A stretch of 64,000 nucleotides of DNA from positions 1,025,149 through 1,089,148 of the forward strand of contig ML133454.1 of assembly GCA_003864495.1 (NCBI GenBank), in the 5' to 3' direction. The notes under the pieces were generated by a model that saw only the letters and a program-made list of their open reading frames with translations, had not been told where the DNA came from and ran no database searches. Of this stretch, positions 1 through 12,171 are shown one piece after another. The stretch comes from Nemopilema nomurai (Eukaryota; Cnidaria; Scyphozoa; Rhizostomeae; Rhizostomatidae). How positions within the stretch are numbered: the stretch's first letter is position 1; each line of letters starts with the position of its first letter. A program made the translations under genes and the position numbers.

Positions 1-793
1 TTTGATGTTCAAGGCGCTTCTCGGGCTCCCCTATACTTCACTAGCTAGCCATAAAATATGTGCAAGAAATGCAATTTAGGTTTTTTGCCTTTATGTAGCT
101 TTGGACAAAGAATAAATTGTGAATGATTAACGTGTCCAAAGCTAGACAAAAACCCGTGGCCTTTTAAATCTGTAGTTACCTGCTATATGTTGCCTGCAGT
201 CCTCGCATTATTCATTAGATTGTTTGCAAGGACGGCCTACGTAAGGACCCGTTAGTGTCAAAGGTCATGGCTTTGAAAACGGTAGTGATCTTCTCCATTT
301 AATTTCCGTGCAAAGTGCAATTTCAATCTTAGGCCTTTGTCCCCAGCCTTCAAATCATATACAGTAATATGGATTACGTTTCTAAAGTATAAACATGCTG
401 AGAAGAAAAATCTCCCAAATGTCTTAAATCGCCAGCGTGTTGAGGTCAAAATATTTGTTTGAGTTTTGTACATGAATACTGGAATACCTTTCCAAATAAA
501 CTTTGTAACCATGAGATGCTGAAGATATTAGATTATCTTCTTTAACCAAATTGCAAGTGTTTTGAAATTGTTTTGAAGATGCTTTCGAATTCAGTTGGTG
601 ATTTTGAGAAAACCATTGAATACAGGGTACAATACTTGAAACGCCATTTGACACTTAATTCCTGTTGGTGAATGGTGTCATTGAGGTAACTAAATAGGCA
701 CTTTGCACTTTGTTTAGTAAGAGGAGGTCACTTTTAATATTGATTTAACTTTGTGTCTCGTGTCTTATTCTCTTGCTACGATCTTGTGTTCGG

Positions 794-813
794 GTGAAAA
801 CAATAGTTTTCAC
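794..813. repeat. Perfect 8-bp inverted repeat (hairpin)
   Basis: GTGAAAAC and its exact reverse complement GTTTTCAC are separated by AATA. No function is assigned. Confidence 0.6.
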
Positions 814-3800
814 TCGGCGTATTGCTTCATGCAGGGGAACTGTATTGTTCTTGAGAGGGGCTATTCTTAGAGATGTCCCAAGCTCAGTTTGCTTCTTTCT
901 CTTTTTTAATGTTTTACTTTTAACTTTCGAACTCATTATCATGTGGAGTTTTCAGAAAAGACCTCAGTATGTTTGGGTAGTGTCTGTAGGCCATTATCTT
1001 TTCACCTTAAGTTAGCGAGTCACATCTTTACACCTTGGAGAGGCACATCTGACGCAAAGATGCAAAGTTATGTAAGCTCCTCGAATCAACAAAGTTGAAA
1101 GTTCCCCTTTTAAAAGAATATGCTTTCAGTCTCCAATCTTCGTAATAACAGTATTACATTGTTGGTTAAACATTTGAATTTTGAAATTATACGCGATATG
1201 ATGTTCCTTTAGCCTTGAAGAGGTGGACGGGAAAGAAATGCTTTGCCGCTTAATTTTTCAAAATTGTTCCTTAATACTTCTCTCAAATTCTTTTATATTG
1301 AAAATTTCCTATTATGATTAGCTCAAGAGTTTTTATTACCATAGATTCTATTTGTATGGGATGTGGTTCTATCGCATCAGCTTTTACCGTTGCCTAAGCG
1401 TTCTTTTAGCCAAGTAGAAAATGCCTGCAGACTTCCAACCTAAGAACGGTCTAGTACTGTTAATGCACCTTTTGTTAGCCAAGCAAGGAAAGAATTCGTG
1501 AGCTCTTGCTGAAAGCAGACACAATTGACAAGAGGTTTTATTATATCTATGCGTATACCTTCATTTAAAGTGATCATAAACTAAATTTTTGTTAGTGAAA
1601 TCCGTTTAAGAAAGAAGGATTAATTTGTTGTCTTACAGAGCAACATGTCAAATTTGCAACCAAAAATAGGCAACACAACCTATTCTTTTGAATCCACCTG
1701 CCCTTGAATACATCGCTGCGAACAATCAAAGGCATTCTTTGCACATATAGCAAAAACAAATCCCTGCTTTATCGCTCATCTCTCTTATTGTTCTTCAAGC
1801 CTTCATTTGAAAAAAAATTTCATTTTTGATGCTTATTGTGAATCGTTTGATGGAATTGATGTTTGCCACCCGTCTCGTTTGTGTAAAAGAGATGAATGCA
1901 CTTGTTTATTGCGAAAACATGCAAAGTTTTGTGCGCGCAGTGCACTAGAGAACTCAGTGGTGAACACAGCGAAGTTTTATGTTGACGAGATCATCACAAG
2001 GTGAGTTTTATTTATCTCTTGATTGAGCTGTGCAGATAGAGTACTAGTTTGATTTATCCCAAGGTAGTACATTAATCTTTTCTAATCTTTCTTTCTTGGC
2101 GTATATGGCAAACTGCATCATCCTTTTCCAGAATTGCATGGATTCCTTATTATTGTGATATTAACCAAGTCCTTTTCCTCATTTTTTGTCTATCATTACG
2201 AACTTTTGTGTATAAGATGATCTCATTTTACCTGAAGCTTGGTCTCTCTCGATCAAATTGCTTTATGATATCTGGTATTTTGCATATGCCTTATTGGATC
2301 CGAACCATTCCTTTTTTATCCGACCTGACCTAGTTCTGGCTCGGTTTCTAAGTGGACCAGATAAATATTTTTCTACATAATCTGCTGTAATTTCGAGATA
2401 ATCCTAAATGTTCCTTGTATGAGCATGGAAAAAGATTTGAATTGGAAACTCAAGAATAGCTACACAAAAATGTTTTATCATGTTTTATCAAGAATTGTTG
2501 AAAACCAAGTGGTACAGCATCAAAAGATTGCATTGAAAGGCACAGAAATTATAGAGAGAGGTGTAGGTCCTTTTCTTTGTGTTCCGAGTTCATCTGGAGC
2601 ACAATTGTTCAGCTACTGAGCGACATTCTCTCGTGCTTAAGATTAGCACGTACACATTCACTTATAGATTCAACAAATGTTAGTCGTGCCTTTTGTTGGC
2701 GTAAATCAATCTCGTTTGCCAATCAGTTATTATGCCAATTGCATGTTTTACCGAGCGATCCAAACGTCGCTTTGCAGTGATGTTATAACTCTAGGTCATT
2801 TGGCTTGTCATAACAATAGAATCAGAGGCATTTGTTTGCCTTCTAGCTCGACAAACATTTCAACAAACAAATCCGTCTTTGGCAATCCAATAAACGTTTT
2901 GTAAAAAAGTTGTTCAAAACAAGTTGAAAGTAGAGGCGCAGTGACAACCTTCGCCATCTCTTTTCAATGTTTCTGTAAATTGGCTTGTTATTAAGTCCAA
3001 CAACTGCCTTTGATTGGCTCTTCTAAACAATTACTAAGAACATTTATGCAGAATCCTTATTCCCTTTTTTCGTGTTTGTTTCAAGGTGTCCATATTATTA
3101 AGGTGTGTAATCGAATTTGGCTATAGCAGTGTGTCTCCAATGTTTTACGCTGATGCCTAAATCAGGTATTGTCTACCAGCGGTTATTAAGATGTTCCCCT
3201 TGTTGTCAAGTTTTAAATCCAATGCACCAAAGCAAGTTCCCGCATTAAATTGCGTAAGATCTCAGCTGCCAATTACAGAATATCTAGTTCCAAGGGAAGC
3301 GATCTGAATCCGATCTTAGTGTAACAATACTTATATCTCGGAAAAGTTCTTTCGGCTAAGCAAACACGCTTTCCCATGACTGTTAGTAGAAATAACAAGG
3401 CTATCGTATGTCAGTCAAACATTGTCTCGAGACAAACATTATGAAGGCATATGAATGAAGCCCGTTCTGTTTGCGCGTTTGATTGGTCGATGCTAGTCTC
3501 GCTTTTACCGCCACAAGAGCGCCGTGTGTACGCGCAAGTACCATGTCAATATTGATGCAGAATCCTGCCAAAGATCTCTACTTTTTGGGCCAAGCATAGA
3601 TGCCCACACATTCAACACCCACTTAACCCGATTGCGATCCAAGACTGCTGAAATTAGAGTTGAAGCTCTTTGAAGAACCTCACCAAGGAGTCATCGAGGG
3701 TCTATTCTACGAGGCACGGGCTGTGTGAGTGTCAATTATAAATGCTGTTTTTGGATAAAGGCGTATCTGTATGGGGGTATTGGCTTTGTGATTCAGAAGC

Positions 3801-4117
3801 ACATCATCATATGTTTGAATGTTTTGTACGGTCTCAATCGAAGTGTCCCTATATTCCACTGTGTTTTCGAAAGTTTTGGAAGTTTTGAATCGGTAATGTG
3901 CAAGCCAGACGACAGACAGACAGACAGGTTTTACCAGATCCTCTTCAGCGAATGTTTTGAAAAGCTATCCCGATTTGCTCAATAATCATCCTTGGTTAAT
4001 GAAACTTTCATTCGGTAATGGAGCCCTTTCAAGTAATCATCGCCCCCAATAATTGATTTTGAGGTCTTTGAAGGTTTCAGCCTTCATAACAGGTTCAGGA
4101 CTGTTTAGTTGGGTTTT

Positions 4118-4170
4118 CACGGGTTTCTGGGTGGGATTCTGGGTGGGTTTCTGGGTGGGTTTCTGGTTCT
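4118..4170 (+). repeat. G-rich tandem repeat, possible G-quadruplex
   Basis: A unit like GGGTGGGTTTCT is repeated about four times with one variant (GGGTGGGATTCT). It gives more than four closely spaced GGG runs on the + strand, which fits the usual sequence pattern for a G-quadruplex. It lies in non-coding DNA. Confidence 0.6.
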
Positions 4171-6541
4171 CCGCTGTCTGTAGCTTATCCTATATAATGC
4201 CTGCCAAATTCGAAACACCTTAACAGTGCTGCGTTAATGCATATTTTGTCAAAAGTCAATAGATTGCTTCTGCCTTACCATGTCCATACAATCTCACACC
4301 CATAAGCATAACAAATACGACTTTCTCACTCATAGTACCATACTATGTTTTTTAAAGTATTGAAAAATCCTTGCAATGTCAAAGTCAACGATCTCATGAA
4401 AGGGAACCCATTGTGAGTTTAAAAAGTTGTTGCCGGTGTTCCAGAAGCTTTGGCGGGCGTTGTACCCCTCAAAGTAGGCTGGCAATGTGCCATGCTATTG
4501 CAACCCTGTGTAGTCTCCGATTTTTTGTTATACGGACTTACAGGATTTGGAAAGATTGCTGTTTCAAAGGAGCCTCTAAGATTTCCTAGAAGGAATGCCT
4601 TGTCGACGTACCTCACGTGTATTTGAAGACGATTTTGTCAATTATACATGCTAGGTGAAGCAAAGCCACCGAGTTTTTTAATAATCGTTTGACAAGCTTA
4701 TTAGCCCACTGTTTGTGAGTAGATTTTCGGCTTCCACCTCGATTCATTATGACTAATTTACGCTTAAGCCAAGGTAGGGCTTGTCGTTATCCAGAGATTC
4801 GGTTGTTTACAGAAGGTGATAGAGTTGTAACAGAAGTGCTTGCCCTGTTTCCCATCCATGACCAGAGCCACATAAGTCGCGTATTTTGATACACAGTGGC
4901 TTAGACTTTATTGCCAATCGATTTGTGGCCATGTTCTGTATCGTTTCCATAGCAATTGATCCAATGAAGTTACAGCGAAAGGCTAAAATCAATTCGCGTT
5001 AAAATGGAACAACACGATTAGCTGTACTTGGGCTTCGATTGCTTATATCAAGTTGTTTCTTTTCTCCTGTTCGCTTATGCTCTTGAGAAGCAGCTGGAGC
5101 TTTACTCTAAAACCCAGACCTAAAGATAACACGGAACATCGGAAACAAGATTTTCGTGAAATTTAAACACTTTTTCATCCGTAACTCATCAATGTATGCA
5201 AACGTTGGAGAATTTAAGTTAGCAAAAATGGTTCTACTCTATGCTTCTTTAAAGTGCTACTTGGTGCCTCACCAATGAATGTATATTTAGAATTAAACTT
5301 GAAGCGGTGCTAAGGTACATTAAGGTTTCCATTCAAAACTTTTCACATTTCAAAGACATTTCCAAGACGTCCGAAAACCATTTCAAAACCTTGTAGGTAG
5401 TAAAGGTAGAACTGTCGGTTAAGTCATCAATTTTGCTACTCACGCAGTTATATATTACGAGGCATTTTAGGCCACCTAAACATACTTTTTCATGAAAAGA
5501 ACAAAACTTTACTTTACAGCGTAACATGAAACTGTTCTTTTGTGGTTTCTATTCAAAGCTCCAGAGCAGGCATTTTAAAAGCGTCCGAAAGTCATTTCAA
5601 AGCCTGGTAGTTGGTAATTCAATCATCGACTTTGTATTGCTCTTCATTTAAATTCGCATTTGCAAGGCCTTTTAAGTCGCCTCTTTATGCTGCTTGGACA
5701 TTTTTGCACTTTCCTTTTGAATCTGTCAGTTATCCTAGTTTCTTTACACGACCTCATTCGACCTTTCGTTTCTTTCGATTGTGCTCATATTGCAATGCCT
5801 GTCCTCTCTTAGTTTACTCTTTTAAGTCCAATGACGTCTTAGTGAGCAGATTCCATCAAAATATACTGTGAAGCAATCTATTCAATCTGTGAAGCAGAAC
5901 ATCTGTATTGTGAAAGATGAAAGGACCCAGTAAATAGGTTCTTAACCAGGTTGCAAGATAACACAAACACAAACTTAAATCATTCTTTAGATAACACAAA
6001 CTGCTACAGTTTTTTGTATAGGATACTTACCAATTCTTTGTACGTGGATTTGACAGACGGACTGTATGTGAACGCAGATTTGATGTTGCTCTTAGAATAA
6101 CCAACGAACGTCATTTTCCGATTAACTGCATAACGATACGTTTTTCTATGATTGACTTTGGCTGGTGATATATCTTATAAATGACCTTCTCCTCTTTAAT
6201 TTTGCAGGTCAAAGAAAAATGTTACCGTCCCTATGTCACTCAAGTAATTTGATGGACAGTTGGTCATTGTGACGTCATCAACGTAGAGACGTTCTTGCAG
6301 AAAGTCATCATCATTACCTGCATCGTTCGATGATACGCAGAGTGGTTTTATCAGCCACTCAATGTAAACAAAACTACTATTAATATAAGAAAGTTCTCGC
6401 ACAGGTCAAGTGAATTTAGGGCGCCCTGATACTTTGGTTTGAGCAGCGAATCGGATATCCAGTATTATCTTACATGACAACCAGACTAGTGCAGTCCTTT
6501 AACATCAGATCTGAAACATTAGCGGTCTTCGAAACACAAGT

Positions 6542-8125
6542 ATGGCAAGTCTGTCCAGCATCGTTAACGGCACTGCCAATGCGACCCCCACCGCTGCCAG
6601 TGTCTTCTTCTCCGTAACCACAACACAGGCGTCCCTGATTGTCTTCGGATTCAGCATCACGATGATCCTCACGTTCTTTGGCAACATTCTCGTCCTGGCA
6701 GTCGTCTACCGCCAAAGGGCAGCGCGCAACATTCGAGTGACGAACTCCTTCCTGGCCAACCTTGCCCTCATCGACCTTCTGATGTCGGTTCTCGTGCTGC
6801 CCTTCTGCATCAGCATCAATATCGAGCGTGCCTGGGTGCATGGGCAGGCATTGTGCGACTTCAATGGTATGCTCACTCTCTTTGTTGGCTCTGCCAGCAT
6901 TCTTACCATGACGGCAATCAGCGTTGACAGGTGAGGCAGAGTTTTGAGGTTTCTTCAGCTGGTTTCAACGAGTTTTCGGATTGTTTCTAACCCGACTCTT
7001 GCAAAACGCCCGTTTTATTTTCTCTAGCAAGACTTGTCTGCCTTGGTGCTGGCTCTTTTGCGATTAAATCCGTTTCTATTAAAAATCCCCCACTGGTTCT
7101 CTTTTAAGCCATTTTCTTAGTCATTATGATCCTTTGTCATTTGTTTTTGGGTGCTTTGCATGTAATTTCGTACTTGTGGTGCTGGCCTGCCTTATGGTGC
7201 GATGCGCGAGGCAACCTACGTCCGCGTCTAATTTTCATGATTTTTACCTTCACCTGAACTCTAATAACAGAAGTTGCAATAATTGGCTTAGCCCGTGTCT
7301 TTCAGTAATTTAGCAGTGTCAACAGTCAACAGTAAATAGCTTCATATAACAAGTGGGGCACCGAGGGTAGCATTCATTTCTACTATATCTTTTGTAACAT
7401 TTCTATTTCAATTATATCTACCAATGATTTCTAGACACCAAGCAGTCGCAAATGGTGGCCGCAAGAGGCTGAAAATCAAGCAAGCCTTCATAATGATTGC
7501 CGTGATATGGATCTGGTCATTGGCAATAGCAAACTTGCCCGTCATTGGATGGAGCTCGTATTCCTGGTCGCTCGGATCCAGCGTCTGCAAGTTTTCTTTC
7601 ACCGATGCCAAGGCCTTTGTGGCTCTACTCCTTGTGACCTGTTTTATCGTTCCGGTATCGACCATGCTCTTCTGCTACATCCGGGTCTTTGTCGTGCTTC
7701 GCAGACACCAGAAGCAGCTGGACAAATGGAAGAACCAGGGCATGACGAACAACAAGAAGGCCCAGGCCAAAAACATGCAGAGGGAAGGCCGTGCCACCCT
7801 GATTGTCTTCATCATTTTGTCGGTGTTCTGCCTCTGCTGGGTGCCCTATGTCGTGATCACGTTTATCAAGCTCATCAAACCAACAGCACAGTTGTCTTCC
7901 GGGGCATACCTATTCGCCGGATGGACCACTACTGCGCATGCGGCTGCCAACCCAATAATCTACGTCATCTGGAACAAGAAGTTTCGCATCGAAGTCGCCC
8001 GCCTTCTTCCCTTCGCAAGGTGTTGCCTGTCTAAAATCGGTCCCCTCAATGAAGAACAAAGTGAGTATCATCCGCCGAAGACACGCACCGTCACTGTGAA
8101 GGCCTTATCCAATGACGTAAAATGA
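6542..8125 (+). CDS. Class A (rhodopsin-like) orphan GPCR
   Basis: Exons 6542-6930 and 7435-8125 join in phase 2 to give 359 residues, a normal length for a seven-transmembrane receptor. The intron interrupts the TM3 motif, which reads SVDR|H, a DRH version of DRY. Seen along the protein: TM1 with GN; TM2 with NLALIDLLMSVLVLPF; TM3 cysteine in ALCDF; TM6 with CLCWVP; TM7 with NPIIY followed by WNKKFR and a CC pair that may be palmitoylated. The residue at the opsin retinal-lysine position (six before the N of NPxxY) is Thr, so it is not an opsin. TM2, TM3 and the NPIIY-WNK end most resemble GPR161-like and amine-like receptors. The ligand is unknown. The start is the first Met upstream of TM1, giving a short N-terminus rich in Ser, Thr and Ala. 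The exons are clearly more GC-rich than their surroundings. An AATAAA lies near 8617. Confidence 0.9.
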
Positions 8126-11100
8126 GGCCAGGTGCCAAAGAACGAGACGGGTAGTAAGAAATGGAGCATCAAGCAGTAATACTTGCCTACATATCGCCTT
8201 TCAATAGCAAGACTAATTAGTTATAAAGGGGCGTTGTCATTCTCCATTATACTACCTTAATAGGTCTGCCATCTTGTCTCCTTGTATCATTATTTCTCTT
8301 TTCAGCTGCCACCGCAGGCATCTTGTCTATAGAGAGCTTTTATGCTTCGAGAACGTAGGCTAGTTGTTCGTATCTGTTACAAAGTTTCATTTTTGTCATT
8401 CATGTTTTGATTAATGGGGCTTAAATTGTGTTTAATGTTTTTGCAGTTTATTGTCTGCATTTCAAATTTTTTCGCAACATTTCCTCGCCAATACTCCTAT
8501 GATCCTAACCTTGACAAGAACATCCATGTTTTAAACCATTAACATGCAGCAGTAAATTTGAAATCTTTATTTCGATATATATTAAGGTAATGAAAGGCAG
8601 ATCGATGCACATAGATAAATAAATATTTGATGGGTAGAAAATGACTCTTGTCGCATTTCATCGAAAATATTCTTAATTAATGAAACTCTTAAAATGCTAT
8701 ATAAATTTGTGAAATGCTGATGTCTAAAAGAAAATATTAGTGCACATTGATGACGATTATATGTTATAAATTATATTAGTTTTCAGTATAGAGATATACA
8801 AGTTGATGTGATAGATATTTTTTCAATAATTTTCTTGCAAATTTTGCCTCACCCAAACAGATGTCAGATTTAAAGAGTAAAGTGTATTTTTAGATGACGG
8901 ATATAGCTGCACGTAATATGAGGTAAAGCGTACATGTATAATAGCTGACACAGAACAAATTGTTGATTTTTCAGACCTGTTGTTTTTCTTATTATGTAAG
9001 CAGAGTCGATTCAAAAATTTACAGGACCATATCAAACACTGAAATTAAGATTGCCTCCGACTAGGGTCCCCAAATGTATTTAACCTAAACTAATCAAAAG
9101 AATAGTTTAAAAGAAAAAAGCATAATAAGCACATTTGGTATTGATGGCAATTTGAAGCACTTGAGCATGTTGCACGAAAGAGCTGAAAATAGATAACAAA
9201 GGAACACGAAGTGTTAAAGAATTCCCTCAGAGATCAGCATTCCCATGATGATTCCACGTGGAAGGGCAGGCACTACAGAAAGATGGCAGCCAAAGCTGTT
9301 TGCTGATTGAAATCGCAGCGAGAGCTTCTTTAGGAGAACTGGAAAAAATAAAGTAAGTATCTTTATTATGGAATTTTTATATCAATGTCAACTATTATAA
9401 ACTTGTAATATGGGGTTTCACGCCGTATGGATATCCATTTCAGCTGAAGTGCTTGGAGACAAACGTTGTTTGAGCTGCATGTGCTGCATTTCTGTTATTT
9501 TTCGAACTTGTGGAAGATGCTGAAAGTATTTAGGCTTTGAGCATATTCTTCTGACGCCTTTCGCCAGAATGCAGGAAACCAATGCAAGAAGACTAAGATG
9601 ATATCCAGTACCCTGTGACTGTTGGTATTTGCTGTAGGAAGTTGTTAACTGCTTTACGTTTTGCCAAATTGTAACTTGAACTGTCCTTTACAACAGGATG
9701 ATTTTTCAAATTTAAAGCGAGGTTTGAATTTTTGGTAATTTTACTAAGATAAACAACCAATATTGTGTTGTTACAAGCTCCTCTCAGTCTGTAAAAACAG
9801 TATTTTGAAATGTGCAGACATAGACTTCATTGACATGTGCAGACAGACAAAGACTAGATTTCATGAAGAATTACATCTATCATAAACAACATAAAGCTTA
9901 CTTCATTTTACCCCTTTCCACATGTCAGCCATCAAGGGCGAAATAATGAATATATGTTTATTCTATATTTTGAGATAAACCGTAGAGACACTATCAAAAT
10001 TATTGATGGCACCAATGCTTTAAAGAGTTTTTTTAGATAAATAAAAGTTTTCTCTCATTATCTTCAAGTGTCTATCAGAACCTTTTATATTGAGAACGTA
10101 TGGAGTTCTTAGGAAATAAATTTTAAAGTAAATACTTAAAAGACTACATGCATTTTTACTTTAAGTATTTTGATCTTTTTCTACGTTTTACTTCGTGTTT
10201 TCATCAGGTAACTTTTTAAAATTAAAGTAAGAAAATGGTAGAATAACTTATCAAAAGAAGATTTGTTTTGTAAAGCAAAAAGCAAGTAACAAGAATACTA
10301 AAAACCCATTGATATTTTCTTAAAATAAATACAATATTCGAAAGCTGCAGCTTACGGGCTTCATTTGAGTTATTCTTTTAGACGATATAGTTAAATTGTC
10401 GTATTAACACAATCGCTGAAACATCTCCAAGGATACAAATTTGCTTATTGGTTATTCGAATTTCCACAAGCATTTGAAAGAGAATGAAGCCCAATATTTT
10501 GAAAAGAGTGTTTCCTGCTTCACAATTTGTTGAATAGGAAGGACACAGCCAAATCTACTGATCCAACACAGGTTTGGCTAAACAGTAAGTGTTCTTAAAT
10601 AAAAGTTACCGTGTTTGCAGTTTTAAGGAACAAATAAAGGTAAATATTTTCCCAGGAACTGAGCTTAGCAAGGAAACACGATGACATTAACGATACGAAG
10701 TACCCGAAGAGTCATATCTCGCGCTGTCTATAGACAAATATTGACCTGTGTTTGGGTAACAGTCTGAGCTTTCTTGTCAAATAGCAGGCATAAACCGTCG
10801 AAGCCAATGTCAAACATGCACTTTGGTCGTTTCGAGTGGCTGATTTATTGACACTTTAATTAATAGCATCTCCTTACAGTTACGATTTTCCCAAGGTCTG
10901 TCCAAGCCAAGGTTCGATTCCTCAAGTTGGCTTTTCTATTGAAATCTTAATTGCTAATCGCAAATATGCATTTTATTCTAAATTCTATTTTTCACGCCTC
11001 TTGAAAACCAGCCCCTGTTTTTTCCACCATCGAATTCAAATGGGTTAAAGGGAATTTACTTTTCGCTTCCACTTTGATTCACAATCGTGGTGTAGTAGCG

Positions 11101-12171
11101 GTAGTGCTTCTTGTTGTTCCACGCTTGGCAAAATTTGTAGTATCAAAACTTCAAATTGCAACAAGATTATGTAGCCAATTATTAGCAGAAATGGTGCTTT
11201 AAATAGGTACCTTCGTGTCTACTTCAGCACCTTGGTAATGGCCTCAACCTTGAGATACGTATTCAATCTTTTAACTTTCTCATTGTTACAATCCCTCAAG
11301 TCTATCTTGCATCGAAGTTGCTGAAGAGGCTGTATTTGAACGAGGCTAATAGCTGACAGCCAACATTCTTTATGATAGAATCAAAACGATGACTTCATCT
11401 TTATCATGAAGTCTTTAAATTCTAGCTATTTTACTGCACTTCAAAAAAGTAATAACTGGACAACTGAAACCATTTAGATACTCTTATGCAGTCAAGACCT
11501 TGGCTATCCAACTGGAATCTGTGGTTAAATACGAAGCTTCGTGGTACTTCGCCAGACATTTTAACAGCAAAAATGATCGTCGTGAAACAATTTTACTGGA
11601 AATATTATTTGACGAGCCAAAACCACCCACGCCCAAAGCAAATTTGTCGTTCAAGAAACATGTGTTTTCGTTAGATCAAACTGCTGTATACGAAATGTTA
11701 GCACAGTCACACTCGCAAAATCCACAGGGAACAGATTTGCTTGAGGCAAAAGAAGCAGAATTAGTGATGTCTACAGTTTGCTGAATTTCTAACGAGAGGA
11801 GACAGGCCATCAGCAAACAAAGTAAAGCAGTGAGTGTGCAACACCAACGAAGTAAAGGCTCAAAAAATGAATGAGTACTTGAGGCAAAATTGTGGCATTT
11901 CAGGTATTTAAATTGAATTCGAATAGCATACACAGAAATAGATGCTATGAACCTAGGTCAGTCTATGAACGCATAAAACTGACTTCAAACTAAAATTATA
12001 AGTTTGTTTGATTAGATAATTATTATAATTTTGCAATGGAAGACAAGATCACTGAATATGAAACATTTGGGATTAAAACGTTTTCCCCCACTCAGTCGAT
12101 GAAAATTCAAGCTAATATAAAACTCTTTGCTGATTGTATGTAACCAAAATTATCGTTTCTTTCGCTCATAA
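8126..12171. other. Intergenic region, very AT-rich, no gene recognised
   Basis: No exon with recognisable homology was seen on either strand. The first part probably carries the 3' UTR of the GPCR. A tRNA-like B box (GGTTCGATTCC) at about 10911-10921 lacks a foldable tRNA around it and may be a decayed SINE. An open frame at 11500-11784 (+) follows a cag acceptor but resembles nothing I recognise. Confidence 0.55.

Larger units (their letters stand above)
1..6541. other. Intergenic region, no gene recognised
   Basis: No conserved domain or convincing multi-exon gene was found on either strand. Short open frames occur but resemble no family I know. One at 1807-2000 (+) runs into a good splice donor (AAG|GTGAGT) and could be an orphan exon. 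Visible structure includes a perfect hairpin at 794-813, a short GACA run near 3905-3925 and a G-rich tandem repeat near 4118-4170. The last few hundred bases may hold the promoter and 5' UTR of the GPCR gene that starts at 6542. Confidence 0.6.

Noticed and set aside
1807..2004. Cysteine-containing frame ending at a splice donor
   Set aside because: No homology and no partner exon seen; kept only as a note in the intergenic entry.
6470..6909. Open frames on the minus strand under the GPCR exon
   Set aside because: Shadows of the GC-rich GPCR coding exon.
10880..10940. Possible tRNA gene (B box GGTTCGATTCC)
   Set aside because: No A box at the proper spacing and no cloverleaf; T-stem pairing is poor. 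At most a decayed SINE.
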